Shown here one piece after another: positions 1 through 9,999 of a stretch of DNA of 64,000 nt; the first letter of the stretch is position 1, and each line of letters begins with the position of its first letter. Below the pieces are notes generated by a model, which was not told where the DNA came from, did no database searches, and saw nothing but the letters and a program-made list of their open reading frames with translations. This DNA is from Acanthochlamys bracteata (Eukaryota; Streptophyta; Magnoliopsida; Pandanales; Velloziaceae): assembly GCA_019914995.1 (NCBI GenBank), contig CM034126.1:997001-1061000 (forward strand). The letters are read 5' to 3'. A program made the position numbers and the translations under genes.

Positions 1-735
1 AAATTCACAAACAAAACCAGTTGTCTTTTCCGTTTTTCTACTACTTAATGAATACTGAATACATAGTTTAACCACAATATCCTAATAGCAATATGAAGTT
101 CGAGAGGCAGAACCCTGCACATCTTAGCAAGGGTTCAGATACAATGATAAATTAGAGTGCTGTCTCTTGTAAACATGCAAGAGGCAGAACCCTGCGCATC
201 TTAACTCAAACTTGCAGAGGATCAGTTAAAAATGCCAAGCAAGACTTTGTACTTTGTAATTATCTTGAACTTACCTCACCATACTTGTTCTATAGCTACT
301 TGTAGTATGATCATAGCATCAAATGAGTAATAACGCCAGCATCCTTGGAAAGGAAAAATCATTCCCCTTCCTACTAAGATAAAGCAAAGGTCCATATCGA
401 GGATAATTGCAAAAGGAATCTCAGAAGCCTCTAAATATTCAGCAATCAAGGACAAAAGGAACACAATTTAATAAAAAAAGGGATGTAACAAAACAATCAT
501 ATATCACATAATTTGGCATAACATCCACATTATTCCCCGTTTCAAGTAAATAAAATAGTATCAAGTGCTACTAAGAGTCAGAAACCACATAGCTGGACAC
601 GTCATCAATTTTAAGGACCATCAAGGCACGCTACAAGAGGCTAACCAGTTAACATCGGAAAGACTAAGAAGAAAGCAATAAGGAAGACCATACAAATTAA
701 GATGAATAAAAAGTCATATGGGGAAATGATCATAC

Positions 736-1588
736 CCATATTCAGCCCGTACTGACAAATTTCGAGGATGGTTCAAGTTCTTCACATTTTGGCGAACGGC
801 TAATTTGGTTTGGTGGTTGCTAAATGGTTTGAGTCTAATGGATGGAAGGCCACCTGCTCCACAAAAACTCGGTAAGAAATCCTCTAACTTGAAGAGAAAA
901 ACAAGCAAGCTGCACAAAACTTTAGAAAGGGCTCCGATTCAAGATTTTATAAGTTGCTTTTAAGCACAGGTTGAGGCATGAAATTTCAGATTTGCTTTGA
1001 TATATATAACTGACTAATAAGAAATTTAATTATGTAGAATTCTACAGAAAGCTTTCGTCAATACCTCATCATGCTCCTACTAACAGTACCACTTTGGTAA
1101 AGAAAAATCAAATAGACATTCTTCATTTAAGCCTTCTCAAAGAGAAAAGGGCCCATATTCTACAACTTATTCTCTATAGTTTTCCTTTATCACACTGAAC
1201 TAATTCACACAAAATTTTCACCAAATTTACATGTACGGATAAGATCGAACTTGTAATCAGCAGCATTTACAGAGTAGCAAACCAATACCATAGATTAAAT
1301 CTTCTATAAGACAATACGTTACAATAATTCCATAGCAAGCATATCCGTAAATAGGTCTATTACTAAAACCAATCAAATCACATTAGAGCACTCACATAAC
1401 AATCAAAGCATCAACTAGTAAGAAATTTCCTTAACCACGATGAATTCCATACTACCGTAATACATATAAGAAATCCGTCTAAGATCACCCGAAATTTTCC
1501 CAAAATATTTTTTAAAAAATCATGGATCAAAAACCAGATTTGGATTATTTCCCAACACAATCGACCAATTCGAATACAATTTAGACAC

Positions 1589-1635
<47 letters not shown>

Positions 1636-1674
1636 ACCGGTGATGGAAAGAATAGCTGAACCTGCAGCAGCCAT
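736..1674 (-). CDS. 5' part of a probable plastid-targeted protein gene, cut by the window edge
   Basis: Exon 1 is 1638-1674, with ATG at 1672-1674. Exon 2 is about 736-853. The intron starts G|GTGCTC directly at a (CT)n tract and ends GGAGCAG|GT. Joined, the exons give about 51 residues beginning MAAAGSAILSIT, rich in Ala, Ser, Asn and basic residues and almost without acidic ones, ending near LSVRAEYG. That composition and the VRA motif look like a chloroplast transit peptide and its cleavage region. The donor after exon 2 is GG|GTATGA; later exons must lie further left or outside the window, and I could not identify any in 1-735. The family is not recognised. The exon 2 acceptor was chosen because it keeps the frame with exon 1; an acceptor 39 bases upstream (GTGCAG|CTT) hits a stop in the same joined frame. 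Confidence 0.5.
1597..1634. repeat. (GA)n microsatellite at a splice donor
   Basis: An almost pure AG/GA run on plus, (CT)n on the transcribed minus strand. It starts within a few bases of the intron 1 donor of the plastid-protein gene, so its length sits inside the first intron. Confidence 0.9.
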
Positions 1675-1726
1675 GGATGTTGACGACAGAGCTCGAGCAA
1701 TGCCCGCGTTGAGCCAGTGTAAACAG

Positions 1727-1732
1727 TATATA
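1727..1732 (-). promoter_or_regulatory. possible TATA box
   Basis: TATATA lies about 55 bases upstream of the ATG at 1674. It is the only TATA-like site that close to the start. The short distance would imply a leader of roughly 20-25 bases, so the assignment is tentative. Confidence 0.3.
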
Positions 1733-1759
1733 GCTACAAAACACGAGCGTATCTAAAAC

Positions 1760-3400
1760 CATTTACATAATAGTCCCTTCTCTTGATTATATTACATAAT
1801 CACAATCCCTCTATAGATTAATTACATGGGGCTAGATATAAATATTATACACGAGGGGCTTAGAGGAAGACTTCGGGCGATGTTTTCTTAAGAAGAAAAA
1901 AAAAGTTTTTCTAAATAAAAATAGTTTTGTTATTTAAAAAATAAAATTTATTTTTTACTTAAATAAAATAATAAATAGTAAATTTTACGACTAAAAATTT
2001 TAAATGTTAATAAAATTTTTATTATAGATTAAAAGATGCGAAGTTAAAAATTTTAAAATATTTTTTTAAAAGTATACAAAGTATCCGTTCGTATAAGGTC
2101 GAAGCCCATAAAGGCCCATATATCTTTTCGTTTTCAGAAATCATCATTGCTTTCTTCATCAGTTTAGTAAAGTTCTATTGTTTTTGCAAAATATGAGCCT
2201 TCTTCGATTTTCTTCTCAACAATTTAAAAGGACCTGCATCGCTAATTAAAACAATATATCGACATAAATAATTTTTTTAATTATCATTTTTAGGAATACC
2301 AGAAAGAGTGAGCAGATAGTTTCCGGTTTAATTAGTATTTTGTGTTTAACTTATAAATTTTAGTAAAAGATTATTATAAATATATAGTATTTAATATGAA
2401 TATATGTTTAAAACTTGATTTTTTTAATTTTATTTAATTAAATTATTACATATGCTATTCCAGTTTATTGACATTAATAATCGGTTCAACAATTCTAACT
2501 CCTATAAATATTGTAAATCAAATCAGAATAAAAATAATTTAAATTCATTTATTACACATATTGCCACCCCTATTTTAATCGCCTGCTTTTAGGAGTGACA
2601 TTTGAGTTTGTGAATCAATTTTAAGTCGACCTATTTAATAATTAAGTTAAATTTATTTAATTTTAATTTAATTTATAAATTTATATAAATCAAAATTGTC
2701 AATCATAATCTAATTTATTAATAACCGAATCAAATTCGAATTGATCTATTTATTATAATATTTAAATATTTAATTATAATTTTAAATTTTATCCAAATTA
2801 TAATATCAGTTGTAATGAAAGTGCATAATATTTTTAGTAACGAGATATAGTGAATGTCCGTCAAAATATGTATTATTTAATATTTTTATCAATTTTTAAA
2901 ATATTCAAAAAATTTATATTTTTATTTTTTGAAAATTATTCTGACAGCTGAAACTTATAATTATAAATATATACTAATAAGTTTAATACAAATTTTGATA
3001 TATATAACTATCTAACAAAATTTTAATAAAATTTTTTATATAAAATCTAATTAAATCATTACAAAAACATCTATATAATAATACTTTAAACAATTATAAT
3101 TCTCATCATACTCTATTTTACTAAAATAAAAATAATACTTAATTATAAATATTATATAATTTAATAATTTATAATATATTATTATTATTATTTATATTGT
3201 TAATATTTTAATATATGAAAAGAAAAAAATAAATATTATTTTTTTTAAAAATGGCAATTCAAATTGGTGAATTAATTTTAAATTAATATATTTAATAATT
3301 GGATCAAATATGTTCAAATTCTAAGTCAATTCATATAATTTAAAGATGAAATTCTCTAATCCTAATCAAATAGTTATATATTGGCACTACTACCTACTTC
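1760..3400. other. AT-rich gene-free spacer
   Basis: No open frame of note and very AT-rich. A stretch around 2585-2760 and another near 3240-3350 share phrases such as tgaatcaattttaa and tttaataatt, and look like pieces of an old dispersed repeat. Nothing else is recognisable. Confidence 0.6.
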
Positions 3401-3476
3401 TTTTCTTCAACCGGTCGAACCCAACTCCGTTATCAACAATGATAACGTAATCTTCCGGTGACATATCGTTGGCAAA

Positions 3477-3954
3477 ATGTTCTTTCCATACCAGAGCGTT
3501 TCCACGATCGCGTGATGTGTCTGCGGCTCGCCAACGACGCTGAATTTGGCCAACATGTGCGGCGCTTGCCTCCGGAACGAATAACATAACGGCGAAGCTG
3601 GCACTGGCACACCACACTTGCTGAGAATGCCGAGCCGAAGTGCACACATGGCATCAACCGCTTAGGTCCGAGCCGATCTCGAGTCCAAAGAGCTCCTTGC
3701 TCACTATGTCTCAACCAGTACAAGCGGAAATTCAAGAAATTGATTCGATTTACCAACCCCGAGTTCATCTGGACCGAGCCGCACTTGAAGCGGATAAAAG
3801 TCCTTTCACTTTCGCAGACGAGGCGGTCCATGGTGTTCTTTTACTAGTAGGGTTTGATAATTGTAGAACGAATTGTTAAAATTCCGATAGTTATCTATAT
3901 TGCATATTGGAATGAGTGAAGTGTAATTTCCTGAACGACATCCACTGTTCTAAC
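3477..3954 (+). pseudogene. NMD3: NMD3 pseudogene, 5' segment
   Basis: Three plus-strand frames read in turn give the N-terminal third of the 60S export adaptor NMD3. Near 3477 the sequence reads MFFPYQSV, then a CVCGSP segment and ANMCGACLRNE, matching the paired-cysteine zinc-binding start of NMD3. After a frameshift comes ADLESKELLAH, and after another FIWTEPHLKRIKV (about 3761-3800), one of the most conserved NMD3 blocks. In-frame stops and at least three frameshifts make it non-functional. Homology fades after about 3860. The segment ends at the Copia target duplication CTAAC (3950-3954) and resumes after 7708. The antisense frames over 3390-3831 are shadows. Recognition rests on remembered family sequence but is strong because the blocks occur in the right order. 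Confidence 0.85.
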
Positions 3955-4532
3955 TGTTAGAAATTGTAAAGCTATTATATAAATTCGTATTTCATTAGAA
4001 TGCAATAAGTTAAATGTGCATTCATATTGGAATGCCAAAGATCAAGAAAGATGAATCATCACCCAAGAAGTTGGAAAGCCAATGATTAAGGACTTTGAAA
4101 CATCTGTTGGAAGATGGAAAGCCAAAAGACTTGAACAATTAGTGGGAAGATGAAAGAACAACCGTTTGGAAGTTCAAGAGTCTCCTTGAGGCATTATATA
4201 TATGAATGCGAGGCATTTGCTTGGAAGAGAGAACAAGATAGAAAATGAGAAAGGATCATTCTCACATCAAATGTGAGAGATACAAACAAAATATTCTAGT
4301 GAGAGTTTCCACTTAAAGTGTAACACAAGAGTTTGTAATTACTTTGGTTCAGTGATTTCCTTTAAGACTAGTTTGTCTTTCCATGGGATTTTTTCATTTT
4401 TCCCCACGTAAATCTCTTGTCTTTGTGATTGTCTTGCTATTGTCTCAATTCTCGCATTATTACGCAAGATCTTTGAGTGTGTTTTATATTTCTGCTGTGT
4501 CTATCGACCGAACACACTCGTTATTTTCTACA
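3955..4532 (+). repeat. 5' LTR of the Copia element
   Basis: 578 bases beginning TGTTAGAAATTGTAA and ending TTTTCTACA. It aligns by eye along its whole length with 7126-7708, with scattered substitutions and small indels, so insertion is not recent. Confidence 0.92.
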
Positions 4533-4534
4533 AG

Positions 4535-4546
4535 TGGTATCAGAGA
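4535..4546 (+). other. primer-binding site of the Copia element
   Basis: TGGTATCAGAGA starts two bases after the 5' LTR. Plant Copia elements commonly carry TGGTATCAGAGC here, complementary to the 3' end of initiator methionine tRNA; the last base differs. Confidence 0.85.
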
Positions 4547-5963
4547 TATTGGTTTGTTGCAATGACAAGCAAGTACGAGATTGAAAAGAAATGCAAAACT
4601 ATGAGAAGTAAGGTTGAAGGTGCGGATCTCTCGAATGTCCCTTACTTGTGTGGCGTATTGATGACTGTGAGGCTCTAGTGGGAGAGACAATTATTGCTGT
4701 ATGTGACAAGTTTTAAAGTTGTTGGAGTCAGTTCTATCAAACTTATGGCAAATGATGGAAGGAGATGCATCATCAATAAGGTACGTTCTATTTTTCGTTT
4801 TATGAAAAATTTATTATCTGTAGGATAATTGGATGATCTGGACTGCAAGACTTGCGGTGGAGGCGAGATTATTGAGGTCATCAAGGACGGGTTAGAAAAA
4901 CTGGAGGTTAAATGATCGATTCAAATTTGTATAAAGTGCATGGGAGGACACGAGTGCAGTAGATGCTTGTGTTGCATCGGACAATATTGGAAATATCACA
5001 CGAGTATAGCACCTGAAATTTGGGCACATCTCGGGACGTGATTTGAAGATCCTCAGTGATCAGAAGTTCCTGACGGAACTGTCGAAAATAAAATTACTGT
5101 TCTGTGAGTACTGTGTCACCGGTGAGCAGCATTATGAAAAATTTGGAAATCATTTTTAGTTTAAAGACAAGCAGACTTGTTTCACTCGAACTGGAACTTG
5201 TATGTTTCTAATTCGAAGGAAGTCGGATGTCTTTGAGGTATTCAAATTTTTTAAAATTCGGGCGGAATTTGATTCAGTAGCAGAATTAAGTTCGAAAGAT
5301 GCTTATGATATGCTGAAGATGTTTGGGGTATTACCTATGGGATCTCACTGCCCATACGGTTATCTTCAGCAGGGATGCCATCTTTGCGGAGGATCATTTG
5401 CAAAGAGTGACTGAAGGCGATGATGTAAGGAAGAATGAGGCATCACTCTCAGCGGTGACCACATCGGTACTGGAAGAGAATGATTGGAAAGACGATCATA
5501 ATCTGGAGCCTAAACCAGCTGATGAGCACATGGAAAATGATGAAGTTCCCAGGCCTACATCCCTTAGGCATTCAACTCGCAAGAGAAACACACCTGAGAG
5601 GTATGAGGACTATTTTATGGAGCTATCTCAATCTGCATATTGCTTATTCACATAAGAGGGAGAGTCATCTTCTCTCAAGGAAGCGCTGGAGAGTCCAGAT
5701 GCGTCTCTGTGGATGGAAGCTATGCAGGAAGAGCTTCAGTCACTTCATAAAAATAGGACATGGGAGCGGTCCCTCTGGCCCAAAGTCGTAAGGCTATTGA
5801 GAATAAATGAACTTACAAGATCAAGCGATGCAGGAATGATCAATTAAGACGATATTGTACTCGATTGGTGGTGAATGGCTATGCTAGATAGAAGGGATCG
5901 ACTTTGATGAGACCTTCTCTCCAGTGATACGTTTGATAACTATTCGTGTGGTCTTAGCGCTGT

Positions 5964-6302
5964 GTGCGTCATCTGTTCTCCATCTTAAACGGCTCAATGT
6001 CAAAACGATGTTTTTGCACAGGGGAGCTTAAAGAGGAGAAATATATGGTCCAGCCAGAAGGCTTTGCCGTGAAAGGTAAGGAGGATCTGATTTGTCGGTT
6101 GGCCAAATCTCTTCATGAGCTTAAGCAAGCACCGTGGTGTTGGTATAAGAGATTTGATTCTTGTATCGAGAGCCTTGGATACAGTAAGCTGGTCTCAGAC
6201 TCTTGTGTGTACATCAAGAGATTTGAGGGAGGTGAGTTTGTCATCTTGCTGCTGTATGTGGATGATATGCTTGTAGCAGGTCCAAGCATGGGTCGCATCT
6301 AA
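5964..6302 (+). pseudogene. Copia reverse transcriptase fragment
   Basis: An open stretch containing EEKYMVQPEGF, a variant of the usual LYGLKQAP block (LHELKQAPWCWYKRFD) and the catalytic LLYVDDMLVAG. These are ordered reverse-transcriptase motifs of Tork/Tnt1-like Copia elements. Frameshifts and stops on both sides (for example at 6301) separate it from the integrase remnant upstream and the RNase H-side segment (about 6617-6820) downstream. Confidence 0.88.
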
Positions 6303-7125
6303 TATTTGAAGGCTCAAATGGTTAGTGAATTCGATACCAAGAACTTGGAGTCGGCAAACAAAATCCTAGAAATACAGATATGGCGAGATAGAGGTAATAG
6401 ATAGATTCGGCTGTCTCAGGCTAGTTATCTGAGTAAAGTGTTGGAACGGTTCAACAATATGTGATAAGCCGATGTCTACCCACTCTCTATTAGTCTCAAA
6501 TTATTCTCTTTATTATCCCCTAGCCAGGAGCAAGAGAGGATAGGGATGTCTCGGATAACATATGCATCAGCAGTGGGAAGCCTAATGTATGTCATGATTT
6601 GCACTCGGTCTGACATTCACATGCACTGAGAGTGGCAAATAGATTTATGGCATGTCCTAGCATTGAGCATTGGCAAGCGGTGAAAAAAATCTTTCGGTAT
6701 GTGAAAGGAATCTTGAATGCTGGATTGTGTTACAGAGGATTTGGATTTATTGTCAAAAGATTTGTTGATATAGACTATACATGTGATTTGAATAGGAGAT
6801 TGTTTCAGTGGGAGCATTGATATGTTAAAGATTCCTACAAAAAAAAATCCTGTAGATGTCTTAACTGAGGCGGTAATCATTGATATATTTTTTACATTAG
6901 ATGTGACAGTTATCAGTAGAAAGTCGAAAGGAAATCACTTCAAGATAGCAATGAAACCGGAAGAAGATAGGCAACGGTATGAGGTAAATGACGTCAGCTA
7001 GCATGCGTGCTAGTCCTGCTCCTTTCAATCGTACATATTTTCAGTGTCATCGAATTTTGAGCTTACATATCGATTTTTTGTTATTCTTAAATTGCAATTT
7101 ACAAAGTGTCTTTAAGTGGAAGATT

Positions 7126-7708
7126 TGTTAGAAATTATAAATCCACTATAAAAATTCGTGGTTCATTAGAATGCAACAAGTTAAATGTGCATTCATATTA
7201 GAATGCCAAAAATCAAGGAAGACGAATCATCACCTAATAAATTGGAAAGCCAATGGTTAAGGATTTTGAAACATCTATTGAAAGATGGGAATCCAAAAGA
7301 CTTGAACAATTAGTGAGAAGATGAAAGGACAACCGTTTGAAAGTTCAAGAGTCTCCTTGAGACATTATATATATGAATGAGAGTCATTTGCTTGGAAGAG
7401 AGAACAAGATAGAAAATGAGAAAGGATCATTCTCACATCAAATGTGAGAAATACAAATAAAATATTCTAGTGAGAGTTTTCACTTAAAGTGTAATCTAAG
7501 AGTTTGTAATTGCTTTGGCTTAGTGATTTATTTTAAGACTAGTTTGTCTTTTCAGAAAATTTTTCTCGTTTTTTCCCACGTAAATCTCTTGTCTTTGTGA
7601 TTGTCTTACTCTTGTCTCAATTCTCGTATTGCTTACATAAGATCTTTGAGTGTGTTTTATATTTCCATTCCGTCTATCGACAACCGAATACACTCGCTAT
7701 TTCTAACA
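7126..7708 (+). repeat. 3' LTR of the Copia element
   Basis: 583 bases, TGTTAGAAATTATAA to TTCTAACA, preceded by the purine-rich tract AAGTGGAAGATT (7114-7125) that would prime plus-strand synthesis. The flanking CTAAC repeat follows directly. Confidence 0.92.
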
Positions 7709-9033
7709 CTAACTTGTAATGGATAGTAGCTTTGATAGATGTAGATATGTGTTTGTCAATTTGCAAGTTTTTTCTATTTGGCTTTCCAATTCTCACCTTA
7801 AGGTTTTCTCTCTCTTTAAACAACGAAATTGAAATCAATTATTTCCTAGCTGGACGTTTTTGAAGAAATGGAATTCCTTCTTTTTGTCCAGGTAAATGGA
7901 GTTTGTGTCAGGATAGGCTGTGCTAAAAGTGCTCTCGTGCACAGGCCTCACCAGACCAATGGGTTGCTTCAGTTCAGCTAAGGCAGCATGTTCCCCACAG
8001 CTGACATTCCTTAGCCTTGAGCAGCACAACCTAATGCATGGCGCAGCTCCTCGCGCCCTCCGCATTAAGGAAGCTGATCTTCATCTAGATTTCTTCTTTC
8101 TTCTTCGGCAACAAAAGTCATGCCCAAAACTTTGTGGAGTTTGTCAATGATGTTGCCCCTATCCGCTTTCGGACTGATAAGCAACTTGTGTCACATGACC
8201 CCAATAGAGTATACAACTTACAAGCCCACTTTCTTGGTTGAGTTATGCCCCATTTGCTGGGAGGACTTTATTTGCCTCCCACCCAATGTTGCCAACTCCC
8301 TTGGCAACTTTGGTCCCCTTGTGGTGTGTGCCAAAGTCAGCAACAAAGTCTTACTTTCTGACCCACCTTTACTCTTCGTCATGCCTACCTTAGTGCTAAC
8401 CAGTACTGGTGTGATGCATTTGGTCCCATGCTGACGAGCTGCCAACTTGTTGAATGTATTGTGCTCAATTTGTTAAGAAGCCTGAGGTCAATGTAGCTGG
8501 TTCTCGATACTGCCTTGCTCGTGTTGAGGGAGCTCGTGCTCCTGATTTGGGGTGAATGACATCCAGTTCGATACTAAGACTCACAGTGGTCCATTTGCTC
8601 AGGAAGGGGATATTGTACTGGGTTATGACCTTTATTGAGCTAACATCAATGACTCAGAGATTCACAAATATAAGGGCCTTGAGTTGCCATATGCTATCCT
8701 GATCAAGAAGAGCTTTGAGGACAAGACGGACCAGAAGCCAAGGAAGTGGAAGCTCAAGTAGTTGGACATGGATGTTGGTAATACTGGCAGAGGCTGAGCT
8801 GATGAAAAAAAAGAGCAATATGGAGTACGAAGACTTTTTGAGAGATTCAGAGGAGAATCCAGAATCGATGTTTTAAATGTATCTCTATCGCAACGAGTAT
8901 GATAAACAGAATGAGATGGTGTCAACTGTTGGTAACGATGATGAGGTACCCTTGGATGAATTGTTAGCAGAACTTGAACTGAGAAGTGAAGACGAGGAAC
9001 CAGAGGATGCATGTCAGAGTGAGCGAATATAGA
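7709..9033 (+). pseudogene. NMD3: NMD3 pseudogene, 3' segment
   Basis: Homology resumes near 7870 and runs without introns to a stop at about 9031-9033. Blocks in order, across several frames: a region readable as DQWVASVQLRQHV near 7955-7995, LEQHNLMHGAAPRALRIK, NFVEFVNDVAP and KQLVSHDPN near 8135-8205, the CPICWED segment, LGYDLY near 8620, KYKGLELPYAILIKKSFE near 8670-8715, YEDFLRDSEENPE near 8825-8865, and an acidic tail LDELLAELEL. These match the NMD3 core and C-terminal acidic region. Many stops (TAG, TGA, TAA inside blocks) and frameshifts show a dead gene. The first ~150 bases (7709-7860) do not read as NMD3 and may be intron or decayed sequence. The 1.1 kb of exon-like sequence without an intron suggests a retrocopy, but I do not know the intron pattern of the parent gene. 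Confidence 0.87.
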
Positions 9034-9643
9034 GCAGCGGTTTGTTATGTTCAATAAATTGTCAGGGGTGTGTTTGGTTCCAGTTTGGACTGTTCATGTT
9101 GTTTCTATACCGAGTCTTTACTTAGATATTCTTTTAGTCGTCGCGTTTTTTATGCTGCGGAGTGATACTGTTTCTTTGCTCTGTAGCAGCACTTTTATTT
9201 TGTGATGACCTTGTGGTGGATTTGTGAGAGCGTATTCTTAACTTGAAGTATATTGGTACTTAATTTTTCATCTATATTCTGGAACTTCAATAATTACGAT
9301 AGCTAACACTGCGCTTGGCAAAGCGTTCTAACAAAACAGTTTTTAAATTTTTTAATTTATAATTTTAATATTATTTTTATAAATATTAAAAAAATTATTA
9401 AAATTTACCAAACATAAAAAATTTTACGAAATAAAAATTTTTTTTATTTTTTATTTAGTTAAAATAAAAAAATAAAATTTATTTTTTAAAATATAAAAAT
9501 ATCTTTTATTATAAAAGGTTCTATTTCAAACGTATTTTCAAAGACCTCCTAATTGAAGATAATCAAAGGAAATGCATCAGAATATGATTTTACTTTTGAT
9601 GGGCTTGAAGCTATATTTTCCCCACAAATAACAGGAACAAGAA
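9034..9643. other. former NMD3 3' region and AT-rich spacer
   Basis: The first ~270 bases have ordinary base composition and look like a decayed 3' untranslated region. From about 9330 on the sequence is AT-rich with short self-complementary stretches. There is no convincing poly-A tract to prove retroposition. Confidence 0.45.
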
Positions 9644-9812
9644 GGGCGTGTTTACTAATCCCTTAAACTTTATTTTTTTTCAAATTTAGTTTTAAAACTT
9701 ACTATTAATACAAAATTTATATAAAAAATTATTTTTATTAAATATTTTAAATTTTATTTTAATTTAATTTTTTTAAACTCAGTTTTAAGAAAAATTACTT
9801 CAAGATAAACAC
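9644..9812 (-). repeat. MITE family A copy (inverted, right end decayed)
   Basis: Begins GGGCGTGTTTA and ends near AAGATAAACAC. Its interior phrases, including aaactcagttttaa and ttttattaaatattttaa, are the reverse complement of those in the copy at 10380-10629. The right-hand terminus has lost the CGCCC end. Confidence 0.65.
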
Positions 9813-9999
9813 AAAAGCTAAACTGAGCCAGATTCTCTGAATCACAGTGCAACACTTACCTCAATTACACAACATTACAATAACAGTGACTATAAAGGAA
9901 AGTTGTTTGATCGCCTTACTGGGGAACTTTTATTTATTCAGAAATTTCTCCATGAAATCTTTCGCTACAGTGAGGATACAACACAATCTACCTACAAAC

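Larger units (their letters stand above)
3955..7708 (+). mobile_element. degenerate Copia LTR retrotransposon inserted in the NMD3 pseudogene
   Basis: Two similar LTRs (3955-4532 and 7126-7708) start TGTTAG and end in CA, and the whole is flanked by the direct repeat CTAAC (3950-3954 and 7709-7713). A primer-binding site like TGGTATCAGAGA follows the 5' LTR, and a purine tract precedes the 3' LTR. The interior is only about 2.6 kb and carries fragments in Copia order: a gag start at 4561, a gag-pre-integrase zinc region near 5000-5160, a sliver of integrase near 5200-5270, the post-integrase LRHSTRKRNTPERYED segment near 5565-5625, reverse transcriptase with LLYVDDML near 6250, and an RNase H-side segment near 6620-6820. 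Most of gag, protease and integrase is deleted, and stops break the rest, so it cannot move by itself. Confidence 0.93.

Noticed and set aside
3433..3831. 132-codon frame on minus and two others overlapping it
   Set aside because: They are antisense to the NMD3 pseudogene, whose plus-strand blocks explain the composition. No family resemblance on minus.
8662..9054. 130-codon frame on minus
   Set aside because: Antisense to the acidic C-terminal part of the NMD3 pseudogene; Ser/Leu/His-rich shadow.
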